From the NCBI GenBank assembly GCA_958298945.1, contig OY282605.1, positions 42,869,499 to 42,933,498 of the forward strand: a stretch of 64,000 bases of DNA. Reading direction: 5' to 3'. The notes beneath the pieces are model-generated. The model was not told where the DNA came from, did no database searches, and saw nothing but the letters and a program-made list of their open reading frames with translations. The stretch's first letter is position 1. The number at the start of each line of letters is the position of its first letter. This DNA is from Atherix ibis (lineage: Eukaryota > Arthropoda > Insecta > Diptera > Athericidae). A program made the translations under genes and the position numbers. Positions 1-11,534 of the stretch are shown here, piece by piece.

Positions 1-369
1 CTCATTGAAAAGACATATTTTTTTTCTCTTGACTTGTAGATCGAATTGGTTTGACATGGAATTTGAGTGAACGGTCTAGCAAATATTGAGTAGAATTTTT
101 CGATATTTTAAAGAGTACATCAAAATCAATATATAAGAGCATTATTTTATTAATTTGATTATGCATGCTTACTGAATAAAAATCTCATGTCAGCAATTAA
201 TTTTGTTAAAAGAAAATTGCCATACCCTTAAATGATTTTTTGTTACTCTTTTCGAATATTTATAAACATTATGTGTTAATAGGGATTTTCCATTAAGGGT
301 GTTTGATTTTAAAAATTTATTAATTTGAATAGTTGCATGTGAGCTATGACGAATATCTTACCTGCAGAT
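1..369. other. AT-rich sequence, no gene seen
   Basis: I see no open frame with recognisable motifs and no repeat shared with the rest of the window. Confidence 0.5.
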
Positions 370-700
370 TTAAGTAAATTCAATACTGGGGGCTGAATCT
401 CATCGATAATGTTGTTCTCCAGTTGGGAACGTTTCTCCAGATTATTGGCATAGACTATTCATTTAAAGCAGCTCTAATAGAAAATAGTCTAAGGGCGTTA
501 AATCGCGCAATCTTGGCGGCTAGCTGACATTAGCATGTATGGATAAAACACGCGTTTCGACACCAGACAGTAATTTTTTCTGGATGCAAAAAAAGCTCCT
601 GGAATTGTTGTGTTTACTTTTCATCCCAAACCCGAAAATTTTGTTTGTTTACATAACCATTCACCTAAAAATGTGCTTCGTCATTGAAGATGATTGTTTA
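370..700 (-). pseudogene. rosa-like (DD41D) transposase fragment
   Basis: Read on the minus strand, about 673-699 gives IIFNDEAHF, the block holding the first catalytic Asp (usually FSDEAHF). It is followed by VNGYVNKQNF and HPEKITVW. The frame then jumps over a deletion to LRDLTPLDYF near 483-520, the block holding the third catalytic Asp. Stops and frame changes interrupt it, and the second-Asp block is missing. These motifs are typical of the DD41D branch of Tc1/mariner transposases. No terminal repeats were found, so this is a dead fragment. Confidence 0.7.
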
Positions 701-1434
701 ACGAAATCTAGTATATAATAAATTTTGCACTATCTTGACACATTTTGCAATCGTGCACTTGACCATGAGTAAATGGTGGCTATAGCAGAACCATAGATTA
801 TAGAAAAACTGGCCTACTACACAAAAAATCTGTCCTAATTTTTGAGGCAATACATCCGTAAGAACGCACACACATGCAAAACAACAGAAACGGCGTAAAT
901 CAATGGGGGCCAATTTTAAATTTCACTATGCGATTGAAGCTGTTCGTTTAAAACTATTTTCATATGTGATGTCATTTATGCGTAAACAAATAGATTTTTT
1001 TTATATTCCGGGGATTTTATTGTTTGATAAAATTAGTTTTGGAAATTTGCAATAAAACACAGTATTCTATTTTCAAATATTATTTATTTATTTTACTATA
1101 TATTATTTATTAAAACAGAATTAAAAACAAATAAAAATCCATTAAAAAATAAAGCATTAGTTACATAGAATATTACATCAAGTTGTTAATAATATAGAAG
1201 TTAATTATGTACAACATTATAGCAAATACTTCAAAATTAAATTAAAAATATTAGTTATTTATTATTTAATGTACTTAAATAATAAATAACTAATATACTA
1301 AAAAAAATTGAAAACAATATTATTTAGTTAACCGAATATAATTTATTTATTTTAACACAATGCAAACAGCAATGGAAAACTGACTGAAAAATTCCCTTAA
1401 ATTTCCTTATTTTATGTACGCCGGCACTGAACTA

Positions 1435-2673
1435 CGAGGGTCGTTCAATAAGTCCTTAGAAAAAGATGGAAAAAAACTGTTTTTAAAAAAAATAATTTTT
1501 ATTTTTCAACATAATCTCCTTTTAGCTCTATACACTTTTCAAACCGTTTTTTCAAAATTTTTATCCCGTCCAAAAAATAGGATTTCGGAAGTTCTGCAAA
1601 ATACTCATCCGTTTGAGCAATGACGTCCTCGTTGGAAGTGAACCGTCGTCCGCCAAGCCATTTCTTCAGATTGGGGAAAAGAAAATAGTCACTCGGGGCC
1701 AAATCTGGTGAATAAGCGGGATGCTGCAACAATTCCATTCTCAATTCCACAATTTTGGTCATGGAAACAGCGCAGGTGTGCACACGCGCATTGTCCTGAT
1801 GCAAGAGGATTTTTTTCTTCTTCAGATGGGGGCGTTTCCATCTTGTTTTTCCTTTTTCCAAGTAGTCGATAAAAATTATGCCTTGCGAATCCCAAAAGAC
1901 CGTGGCCATCACCTTGCCGGCCGATGGCACAGTTTTTGCCTTCTTCGGAGCCCGTTCACCCTTGAAAATCCACTGTGATGACTGTCTCTTCGTTTCTGGA
2001 GTGTAGTAGTGTATCCAGGTTTCGTCCACAGTGACATATCGACGAAGGAATTCGGCAGGATTGCGATGAAAGAGTGCCAACATAGCCTCAGAGTCCACTA
2101 CACGATTGCGCTTATTCTCCTCTGAGAGCAAACGCGGCACCCATCTTGCCGAAATTTTTTTCACAGACAATTTTTCATGCAAAATTGAAGCGACTGTACC
2201 TTGTGATATGCCCGTGGCCTCAACTAATTCGCGCACTTTAATTCGTCGATCGTTCAAAATCAGATCGTGGATTTTGTCGATGATTTCAGGAGTAGACACC
2301 TCAACTGGGCGTCCTGAACGATGTTCATCTTTTGTGGATGAACGGCCACGTTTAAATTCATTCACCCAATTGTAAACCGTCGCAAACACAGGTGCAGATA
2401 TGCCATGAACTGCATCCAACTCGGCTTTGATTTCTTTCGGGCTTACGCCTTTCAAATGGAGATATTTGATGATAGCCCTAAACTCGCTTTTTTCCATTGT
2501 TATGCACAAATAAATGTCGTTAACTTTAATCGACGATAGAAATTGACCTACGCTATGGATCGAGCTGAAATTTTGACAGCTTTCCTGTCGATAATGCTAC
2601 TTACGAAAAAATCTTTACCGACACTACGAGCGCAATTTCTCGGATTTTCGAAGGACTTATTGAACGACCCTCA
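1435..2673 (-). mobile_element. Mariner element M1
   Basis: The ends are inverted repeats beginning CGAGGGTCGTTCAATAAGTC (left, 1435) and its near-perfect complement at the right (ending 2673). Both sides are flanked by TA (1433-1434 and 2674-2675), the usual mariner target duplication. At about 1.24 kb it is close to full mariner length and encodes one long transposase frame on the minus strand. The right end occurs a second time at 3003-3062. Confidence 0.85.
1499..2497 (-). CDS. Mariner (DD34D) transposase, almost intact
   Basis: A transposase catalyses cut-and-paste movement of the surrounding element. The start chosen is MEKSEF (332 codons plus stop); an in-frame upstream Met lies four codons earlier. 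The N-terminal part has the paired helix-turn-helix region with SGRP between the two domains, then the WVP linker. The catalytic blocks are VDETWIHYY, LLHQDNARVH and YSPDLAPSDYFLF, with 34 residues between the second and third Asp, which is the DD34D mariner signature. The C-terminus reads CIELKGDYVEK. Odd point: only about 76 residues separate the first and second Asp, against about 92 in Mos1, and the sequence jumps from KGKT to RWKRPHLKKKK. About 16 residues of the catalytic core therefore seem to be deleted in frame, so I doubt it is active. There are no stops or frameshifts, so the copy is young or recently mobile. Confidence 0.85.
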   Translation of the reverse strand: MEKSEFRAIIKYLHLKGVSPKEIKAELDAVHGISAPVFATVYNWVNEFKRGRSSTKDEHRSGRPVEVSTPEIIDKIHDLILNDRRIKVRELVEATGISQGTVASILHEKLSVKKISARWVPRLLSEENKRNRVVDSEAMLALFHRNPAEFLRRYVTVDETWIHYYTPETKRQSSQWIFKGERAPKKAKTVPSAGKVMATVFWDSQGIIFIDYLEKGKTRWKRPHLKKKKILLHQDNARVHTCAVSMTKIVELRMELLQHPAYSPDLAPSDYFLFPNLKKWLGGRRFTSNEDVIAQTDEYFAELPKSYFLDGIKILKKRFEKCIELKGDYVEK

Positions 2674-3062
2674 TACCGAAACGTCACTTAGAAATCATAT
2701 CACTTTTATTGGAAAAATATGTACGTGTATACGCAATTTTCTGTCTGAATTATTACAAAAGCGGCGAGAAATCATAAAGCTTGCATACTTTTGTGTAGAT
2801 TTTTTTATGTAGACATGACATCCACTGACATCTAGTTTTCGTAATAGGAATTTATTGAATTCCAAAAGCATTTTTTATATTTATTTTAATTTACTTATTG
2901 GAAACAAAAATACAATTTAAACACAACGACAGGTAATGTTTATTTTTTGTACAATCTTTTGATATTTTAGGTTTATTATTTATTTCGTAAATATCAATCA
3001 AATTTACCGACACTACGAGCGCAATTTCTCGGATTTTCTAAGAACTTATTGAACGACCCTCG
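2674..3062. other. Chimeric tail: inverted rosa and element A pieces plus a second mariner right end
   Basis: From 2676 to about 2717 lies an inverted copy of a rosa-like left terminus. From about 2718 to 3001 follows an inverted copy of the element A right terminus. From 3003 to 3062 the last 60 bases of mariner M1 are repeated, ending in a TA-flanked terminus. The whole block 1435-3062 sits in element A as one insertion. Confidence 0.65.
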
Positions 3063-3760
3063 TATTTTATGGTAAACATTGAACTGTCCACATCACATTT
3101 GTTCACATTTATTGAATGCCGATCTTTTCAGTTTTTAACCACTTTTTGGATCAAATAAATTATTAAAAGCCAATTAATCACATCATAAACTAAATTTTTA
3201 TTAATTTCTCTAGTAAAAATGAAGATGTCAACTTACCGAAAGAAATAAATTCCCAGCTTCCTCATTCCGTTGAATTACCAGCAACTCTTTATAAAACACT
3301 TCATATTCTTAAATGTCAAAATAACCACCTTATAAATGCGAAAATAACCACGTTAAGAACAACAAAAGTATGCAAATATTTCGGTATGCTACCACTTTCA
3401 TGTAGAAAGGCGTGTTTTAAAACTCTCCAAAAGTCTACAAAATTGAGGCGCTTGATATTTAATTGATATTAGCGAAATAAATAATAAACCTAAAATATCA
3501 AAACATTGTACGAAAAATAAAAATTGCCTGTCATTGTGTTTATATTGTATTTTTCATTGCATTAAGTGAATTAAAATGAATATAAATTATGTTTTTGGAA
3601 TTTAATAAATTTCTATAACAAAAACTGATGTCAGTGGTTGTCATGTCTACTTAAAAATATCTACACAAAAGTATACAAGCATTACGATTTCTCGCCGCTT
3701 TTGCTATAATTCGGCCAGAAAATTGTGTACGAGCCTATCCATGTATTCTTCAATCTAAAG

Positions 3761-6299
3761 TGGCAGAATGATTTTTTGACAATTGAAATTGAAATTGAAA
3801 TTAGGTTATTTGTCTGTTATTATAAAAAATTGAAGGGAACATCTACGTCAAACAATAATTTTGATTGAGTTAACTTGATTTCTTTTAGGACATTCCAATA
3901 ATATCCCAATTAGAAATTTTAGACTCAATTTAAATTTTCAGTTTTCAGTTTTATTTACATATTTTGAAAAAAAAAAACTTTTTCCACTTTTGCTCAGTCA
4001 CTTCTCAGTATTTGATTAATTTTTAATATCGACAACTCACAATATTATTTAAAAATCTAAATTCATAATTTTGCGAAATAAAAAAAAGCCATCTTTTTAA
4101 TATCATTTTTAATTTTGATTTCATAATACAATAATTTGTACAAAATAAAATGAGAGTTAAGTTAATTACTTTATTATGAAAGAGTTGAATCTGAGTGTAT
4201 ATTTACTTTTTTGCCACTCATTCCAATAATTTGTGAAATTCAAGCTTTTATCTGCGAATTAGTTTGTTTGAAAGTTTTTTCAAGTGTACACTCAATGTTC
4301 ATATCTATCACTCACAAATCTTACATTTATTTGTCATTCATTAATTTTTGGAAAAAGAGCAAATGAAATATTATAAAATCAATCATTCTGTAAGAAAGTC
4401 CAGCTAATTATTCAGTTCATAAGTGTATGTACACACATGCATACAAACATATGCGTCTGCTTAGATTATTCTAATAATGAGATTTTAATGACCCCAATAA
4501 GTAGTGCTAACAAATTGACCAACTGTGTCTTATTTACAAAATATTGCAAATGAAAATTCATCAAGTCCGCAATAGTTTTTTTTGTAATAATTTTTTTGCT
4601 TTTTTTTCAACTAAATTCTTGACACTTGGTTGACGGATTCTGTGCTCATTTTTTGTTTTGTTTTGTTTTTTTCTCGAAAACTCTTAAGAGCATATTAAAT
4701 ATATTTTGCTCATGTTGTTCTCCTATATTAGTATCATTTCAAGACACTTGTATTATATACAATAGAAGAGAAAGCCTACCAAAAAAAAAAAAACAAGCAG
4801 TATACAAGTAGTATGACAATAGACGATTACCATTCTGTTTTGAAGAATACTTTCGCTACTTTTTTCTCTTTCTGTGGCTGCTTGTCAAGGTCATGGTGAA
4901 GGCTGTGTAGCTACCAGACAATTGTGTATTGTTGGTTTTTCTCTTTAAAATTCTTCTGCAATAACAGTACATGCTCATAATAATGTTTGTGGCTGTTGGC
5001 TTCGTATTATTCATAATAACAAAAACATAAAAAAAAAAAAATTACTCGTGCAAGCAGGAATGCGTACACATAACATACGAATACATGCGCATAAATACTA
5101 ACTCGTCTGTGCCTACAATTATGAGTTTCGTATGACAAGTATTTGAATACCGAGTACATAATTAAACGAGCGATGTGATTCCCACTTGGGTGAAGTTTAT
5201 TAAAACTTTGAACTTAATATTTAATAATATGATCACATTTTTTTTCTTCTTTTTTTTATATTTATAACATTTTTTTATCAATTTACCTGTTGGCTCTTCT
5301 GTTAATTAATAAATAATTTTGCTATTTAATCATAAACGAATACTGACTGCTATAAGAGTATACACACTAGAGTGTGTAGGCTGAAGAAAGAACACTTGTA
5401 GTAGTTAGTTATTCGTATGATAGTAGATGACGCAAAAGTAAACTTGTTGATTGTTATATATTCAGGTGACATGTGTTAATTAAGGTATTGTTATTTTTTT
5501 CTTTTTCTTTAAAATCCATACGAATGACGTCTGGTCATTTGAATTGAATAAATATTTTTTTCTCCTTTAATTTCGACGTAAATTTGAAATTTTTTTTTTT
5601 CAGAGTGTAGATATGATTCTTTTTACCTTTCATAGTAACACTACATAAATTATAATTTTCAATATAGCACAACCTTGTTTTGATCACATTATTTTCCTAT
5701 TAAACAGTATTATGTAATTTCCCAAGAAATACTAATAAAAAAATGTTCTGTTCTTTTATTGACAAAATTCTTTTAACATTTCTTTTATTGACAAAATTCT
5801 TTTAACAAACAGAAATATTGTTTAGTTTTTTTTTTTGGTGGTTCAATAAAAAAAACCAAATTTAATTAATCTAAAATTTCTATTTGAATAGAACTGCGCT
5901 CTATTGTGCATTATCTAGATCCAATAACGTCTTTCCCAAGTGCTCTTTCTAAATTATTGTTGCTAAAAGTAATAAATATGCTTCATAAAATTTAATCACT
6001 TCTACAATAATTGCTCCCTCCAATCGTTTTGTATCGCCCATTTTCATTAGGTAAGTTGCCAATTCCAGCCTACATGTAACATAAAATATCCAAATGACCT
6101 CATATTCATGGCGTTATATAATTACCTCTGGCTTTTGTCTCAGAGACCTTACAACAACAAAAAAAGAAACAAATTTAATCGAAATTTTTATGTGTAGTGT
6201 AAAAAAATATTTACTTTTGATTTTTTTTTGTTTCAGTTTTTCATTTTTTTGCAATATTTTTTACATTGATTAAGATTTTTTTTTGATCTGAAAAAAAAA
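3761..6299. other. AT-rich intergenic or intronic DNA
   Basis: Low-complexity AT-rich sequence with long A and T runs. The only structure noticed is a short tandem duplication of a roughly 30-bp unit at 5752-5808. No coding exon or transposon was recognised. Confidence 0.5.
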
Positions 6300-6301
6300 T
6301 A

Positions 6302-7226
6302 CGAGGTCTGTTCAAAAAAGTATCGCGAATTTTGTGGTTTTTAAAAAATATTTATTTATTTATGAATATCTATTTTGTCCCCTTCAAAGTAATCCCCACC
6401 ACATATTATGCACTTGTGCTAATGCCAACGTTTTTTCCAATCCTCGAAGCACTTTAAAAAATTATTTTTTGTGATCTTGTTCAGCTCCTCCTTCGATGCC
6501 GTCTTTATCTCATCAATCGTAGCGTAGCGTCGTCCTATCATGGGACTCTTCAGTTTCGGGAACAAGAAAAAGTCACAGGGGGCCAGATCTGGGGAATACG
6601 GTGGCTGCGGCATTATTAGTGTGTTGTTTTTGGCCAAAAATTCGCACACAAGCAACGAGCCAATTTTTCTTCCACAAATCCGGGCGTTTCTGGCGGATTG
6701 CTTCGCGCAACTTGCGCATAACTTTCAGGTAATATTCCTTATTCACCGTTCTACCCTGTGGCAAGATCTCATGATGCACCACGCCTCTGCAATCGAAGAA
6801 AACTGTAAGCAAAATCTTCACATTCGACCGAACTTGGCGCGCTTTTCTTTTCTCGGTCTTGGCTCGTGCGGCAGCTTCGATTGGGATGATTGAGCTTTGG
6901 TTTCTACGTCATAACAAAAAAAAACATGATTCGTCACCAGTTATCACCCTCTGGAACAAATTTGGGTCGTCGCGGACAGAGTCCAACAGATCCTCAGCAA
7001 TGTTAATGCGATGCTGTTTTTGGTCGAAAATGGGCAAAAAGCAAAGACGAGCCAAAACACGTTCAAGCAAAGCAGCTGTCAAAAATTAACTAAATGTTCA
7101 AAATGGCCGAACCCATCGGCATATGTGAGAGACATGAGTATCAACATAACGCCACAAAAAATCGAATATCGAATATACGTAATCCGCGGAAATTCAAAAT
7201 TCGCTATACTTTTTGAACAGACCTCG
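6302..7226 (-). mobile_element. Mariner M2, copy a, with a deleted transposase pseudogene
   Basis: The ends begin CGAGGTCTGTTCAAAAAAGT (left) and its complement (right), flanked by TA at 6300-6301 and 7227-7228. On the minus strand the C-terminal half of a DD34D mariner transposase is readable: [20 protein letters not shown], then PQPPYSPDLAPCDFFLFPKL, then KCFEDWKKRWH. A TAG interrupts it just after KRWH at 6419; the following codons still match the family end. The length is about 0.9 kb against 1.3 kb, so much of the N-terminal DNA-binding region is missing. Frameshifts occur in the middle. It is dead but shows the natural two different ends of this family, which matters for copies b, c and f. 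Confidence 0.8.
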
Positions 7227-7814
7227 TATATAAATTTTATTTTACAGGAAAAACCATTTTGAGTGTTTACTTAATATTTCCATAAATATATTGTTTGATA
7301 ATACATATTTTGATAATATAAATATTAGAAATTTTTAAAAATTGTAGAAAAAAATTTTTTTTTAAACAAACCAATAAGAAAATTATTGACTTTTGAGCAA
7401 AATATTTTGATAAACATATTTACTTTTCTTATTATTATTATTATTATTTCTAACCATAGCAACTATTAGATTAGATTAAAAAATGAAACAATTTGTTTTA
7501 ATGATAATGAATTATATTTAATGTGAAATATTACGTATTATTTAATTGAATTTATGTACTAACATTTTCTAAATGACCGATTTTTAAGCATACTTTAGAT
7601 TTATAAATTTATTGTTATTTTTTTTTTAAAATTGTGAATCATTTTTAATGTTTACAAAATATAGTAGCATATTCTTTTGTAAACAAAATCACATACATAT
7701 AAATCATTATATGGGATAGTACTAAACGAAAATTACTAGTGCATATAAATAATGACTCATTCTTTGTTAGCGGTATTTTTTTCTTTAGTTTAATGAGTAA
7801 TGCTGATAAAAGTT
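7227..7814. other. AT-rich sequence, no gene seen
   Basis: Only homopolymer runs and a short ATT microsatellite near 7430-7447 are visible. Confidence 0.5.
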
Positions 7815-7995
7815 AATAATGCAGTCTGTGGTGTAAAGAAAATGTCCAACGGCGTCAAATCGCATGATCTTGAAGGCCAACTGACAAATTATACGGCCTG
7901 GTAACTTTTTGCATAATTAAGTGAACATTTGTCATGTTGTGTGGTTTGTTTAGGCCAAAAAAAGTCGGTTATCATACGACCATAACGCTCAGAAA
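7815..7995 (-). pseudogene. rosa-like transposase fragment, family B
   Basis: The minus strand reads VTVISERYGRMITDFFWPK, then, after a deletion, [15 protein letters not shown]. These are the pre-second-Asp segment and the third-Asp block of DD41D transposases. The second-Asp block (QQDGATCHT) is absent. The wording VISE-YG-MIT matches the copy at 10001-11880, so the two belong to one subfamily. Confidence 0.65.
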
Positions 7996-8035
7996 TGACA
8001 GTAACCATATCTTTTATTTTTTATTTTTAAAGAAA

Positions 8036-9175
8036 ATGTATAAGCTTAAATCCGCTATTTTTTAGTCAAAAAACACATGTTTTTTTTTCATACAAAGCAA
8101 AAACAAATTTATTCAAAGTACTTGCCCTCGCTAGCTACACATTTTTCCCATCTCTTGGGCATTTTGTGGATACCACGCCAAAAAAATTCCTTCTCTTTCG
8201 AGGCAAACCACTCATCAAGCCATTTTCGAACGTTTTCGTAAGAATCGAAGTGTGCTCAGAGAGCGCGTGGCCCATCGACGAAAACAGGTGGTAGTAGGAA
8301 GGGGCCAGGTCTGGTGAATAAGCGGGGTGGGGTAGTACCTCCCAGATGATTGTCTCCAAGTAGTTTCGAACCATTTTTGACGTGTGCGATGGTGCGTTGT
8401 CGTGGAGGAAAATCAGCTTGTCATGTCTTTGTTGATAATCCGTCTTTTTTTCACGCAGAACACGGTGCAATTTGATCAGTTGTTGGTGGTAGCTGTGGGC
8501 ATAGACAGTTTCACCAGGTTTCAACATCTCATAGTAGACGACACCTTGCTGATCGCACCAAACGCACAGCATCGTCTTCCGTCCGAAGCGATTTGGTCTT
8601 GGGGAAGATGTTGATGGTTGGCCGAGATGAACCCACGATTTCTTGCATTAAGGATTCTCGAAATATATCCACTTTTCATCGCCTGTCACAATCCGATGCA
8701 GGAACGACTTTCTTTTTTGTCTGGCGAGCAAGATTTCGCATGTGTTTTGGCGTCGCTCCAGCTCCCTATCAAAGGAAGGTTGATGGTCCTCAACCTTCCT
8801 AGGCCGATTTTCACCGTTCTTGTCCCACAAGTCAAAATTGCCGTTTTTGAACCGACGAAACCAATCTCGGCACGTTGTTTCCGATAAAGCACTGTCACCA
8901 TAGGCCTCCATAAGCATTAAATGCGATTCGGCAGCCGATTTCTTCAAATTGAATCAGAAAAGCAGAGCTTCCCGCATATGATCTTTTTCTTGCACAAAAC
9001 TAGACATGATTACCAAAGGAAAAATGTATGTTGTTGTACGAAATTGCTGACAATGTGCATTGATTAATGTTGACAGATGTCAAACTCATTAAAAAAAAGT
9101 ATGGCGTGCACATGGTAGCTGAATACGCTCACTCACGCCATCTATGACCAAACTTATTTAGGCTTATACCTCTGG
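8036..9175 (-). mobile_element. Mariner M3, copy a (cecropia/Mos1-like), with transposase pseudogene
   Basis: The outer ends are remnants of the repeat that begins CCAGGTGTATAAGCTTAAAT in the copy at 33475; the right end is followed by TA (9176-9177). The minus-strand transposase starts at 9005-9007 (MSSFVQEKDHMREAL). It meets a stop, then continues with ETTCRDWFRRFKNGNFD, IVTGDEKWIYFENP (first Asp), MLCVWCDQQGVVYYEML, FLHDNAPSHTS (second Asp) and AYSPDLAPSYYHLF. In this last block the third catalytic Asp is Tyr. A deletion of about 50 codons lies after the N-terminal domain and a frameshift near 8250. Inactive. Confidence 0.8.
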
Positions 9176-9194
9176 TAGTTTAACAATTCATTAT

Positions 9195-9974
9195 ATATAA
9201 AATGGCAAATCTTAAACAAATACAAATGCGATTTTGGATGAGACATATGCTTGATAGCTGTCAAATGACAGAACTATACATTCCGAACTACGAAATAGCC
9301 CAATTTTATTATATAATTGTACATATAAGAACAATAAATATAAAAATTTGTAGTTTTCTCGAATACTAAACAATCGCTGGAACTGGTCATATTACAACTT
9401 TTTAGATATTTTATTTATTTTAGTTACAGAAAGTAACAAAAAAAAATTGTCTTCCAAATTAATTAAAAATAATTCTATTTGTATCAAAACAAAAGTAGTT
9501 GTTCAGTGATTCCTATTAGGATACTTATTGAACATATTTTCCATACGTTTTCTTCCCCTTTTAAGTATGAACCATATTTAATAATTTATGTTTTGTAATT
9601 TACAAAATAAAAACGTCATTTAATACTCCCTTATATAAAATAAATCAATATAAAATGTAACTACCCTTAACACATATTAGCACACATGCACTTATAGAGT
9701 TTTGGTATTAATTGAATTTTTAAGTTTTTTTTTTTAATAGTATGTAACCTTATATAGGAATATTTTATAATTTTCCCTTTTATATAAACTACACTCCATA
9801 TTTATTTTCAATTTCCTGTTTAATTAACATTGCTTATTTGTTTTTTTAAAATAAAAAATTAATGATATCGTGCTATATATTTCGTGATTTGGAGAGTATA
9901 GCATTGTGTAATTTGACAGCTGTCAATCATATATATCATACAAGATGTTTAGTTTAAGGTTTGCCATTTTATAT
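9195..9974. mobile_element. Candidate MITE with imperfect ~80-bp inverted ends
   Basis: The left end (from about 9195) contains ATAAAATGGCAAATCTTAAA and then TGATAGCTGTCAAAT. The right end (to about 9974) is the approximate reverse complement of the same two blocks in the same order. The interior is AT-rich and non-coding. No transposase is present, and the target duplication could not be fixed beyond a possible TA. Confidence 0.45.
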
Positions 9975-10248
9975 TATGGATTGTTAATATAAAAAAAACA
10001 ATGCGTTCAAATACGTCGATTGGGCGCTGGAGCAACAACAAGGCTTGAATGCTAATTTTTCCAACAAAATTTTATTCAGCACTGAGGGTCCTTTCTCGCT
10101 CAATGGATATGTCGATTAAAAAAAACCGCCAGAAGCCATTGCATGAGCAAAAGGAGACTCTCTGGTGTGCATTTTAGTTTAGAAACGTAATTGGCACAAA
10201 TTTCTTAGAAAATCGAGAAGGAGAGATCGTTGCTGTCATTTCTGAGCA

Positions 10249-11534
10249 AGAAAGTGGTTAGTACCACTGGATGTCTGAGGACGATATTAAAGAGGGAATG
10301 GTGTATTCGGGGGACGGCAATAATAATATTATATGGTATAAGGGGGTTTGTTTATTGCATGTATGGCATATGGAGCTTGTGTTTGGGATGATGTGTTGCG
10401 CTTTAAGTGTACTAGAGGTAGAATCAACAGTATTCAGCGGTTGGTTCTGTATGCATATCTGAATATGTAGGACAGTCTCTAGCGATGCAATGCAGTTCAT
10501 ATTGGGCGAAAGCCCATAGGATCTAGAGTTGCTCCGTAGAAGTATTCTCTATCGGATGCGGCGTGACATTGTATTGGCGAATAACTGCCCTGTTCTAAAC
10601 GAGGAAATTCAGGAGCTACGAGACTGCCAACGGCGGACTCTAGTCCTGGAGAAAATGTATGAGATTTGGCAGCAGCGTTGGTATGAGAGTGAGAATGGGA
10701 GATGGAGTCAGAGGTTCATCTCATGTGTCAGGTTTGCTTCGGCAAACAAGTTTGAATGTGGCGTGTTCCTAGATTATTTGATAACCGGGCATGGCAGTTT
10801 AAATGAGTTCCTGTATAAAATATGATTGAGTGAAAGAGAAAAGTGTATGTGCGGTGCACCATAAGAGAGTACCTATCAACTCCTCGTGGATTCGGATGCT
10901 TGTGGCATTACAGTGAATGAAATTCGAGTGGATTTGAGTTGTGCACTTAGTACACCTGAGAGGAGGGAATGTTTGGCTGAATTTGCCATGGAACTATTTG
11001 AGAGAAGGCAACAATTGATGAATGGGTAGTGAATGTGTATGCTTGTGAAACGCAAGGTGGCCACAACCGCCAGAAAGACCAAGGTCGATTCCGGTTGTAC
11101 TTTCGGGTCTTGGCGAACCCGCGTACCTGAGCTGACTTAGCGGTGCCTAAGAATTTATAAGATTCCTTACCGTAGCACAATTAGCGGAGTACAAACTGAA
11201 GTACTCTTAAAGCAAAAATTGGTACCACGGCAATCGGGGTGGCCCATGGTGTTAAAACACACTGTGCCCGATAATGGTGAGGTGCCTTATGCAGCAACGT
11301 GGTGGTTGTGGTTAATACCCATATCGCGGGTACGGTCTTCGGATCCCGCGATATGGGTATTAACCACAACCACCTTATACTGGTAATTATCTCGGGCGCT
11401 GTCACTGCTTATGACAGTTGAGGTTTATGTTAGGTAGGCCTCGCCACTAACAGTTGGCGTAATCAGAATGTAATTGTAAACTCGCGGTTTCATGTCTAAT
11501 GACAGATAAGTCACGTTAAATAACATAAATACTA
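10249..11534 (+). mobile_element. 5'-truncated R1-clade-like LINE
   Basis: A 16-bp direct repeat CTGTCATTTCTGAGCA lies on both sides (10233-10248 and 11535-11550), as expected for target-primed reverse transcription. From about 10455 the plus strand encodes RTVSSDAMQFILGE, one stop, LELLRRSILYRMRRDIVLAN, then ENGRWSQRFISCV and LDYLITGHGSLNEFL, followed by a CMCG motif. This is the C-terminal end of R1/I-type LINE ORF2 (the post-RT domain with a Cys/His motif). Everything upstream, including the reverse transcriptase, is absent. The rest (about 11000-11534) would be 3' UTR and contains a perfect hairpin. There is no poly(A) tail. Confidence 0.7.
11301..11374. repeat. Perfect 30-bp inverted repeat (hairpin)
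   Basis: The arms 11301-11330 and 11345-11374 are exact reverse complements. The loop is 14 bases. It lies in the presumed 3' UTR of the R1-like LINE and is much more GC-rich than its surroundings. Confidence 0.9.

Larger units (their letters stand above)
792..3760 (+). mobile_element. Element A, copy 1 (non-coding TIR transposon, interrupted by a mariner)
   Basis: The left end resembles the family consensus CTTAGATTATAGAAGAACTG; the right end is the reverse complement of CTTTAGATTAAAGAATACCT (at 3741-3760 with mismatches). The interior has no transposase. It carries blocks found in every other copy, including the stretch around 3070-3200 and the tail at 3590-3750. The block 1435-3062 is a later insertion: removing it rejoins the sequence exactly as in the copy near 17400. 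This is a non-autonomous DNA transposon of about 1.3 kb before the insertion. Confidence 0.7.

Noticed and set aside
10258..10500. Minus-strand 80-codon frame in the LINE
   Set aside because: The plus strand of the same region carries the LINE ORF2 end; the minus frame is a shadow.
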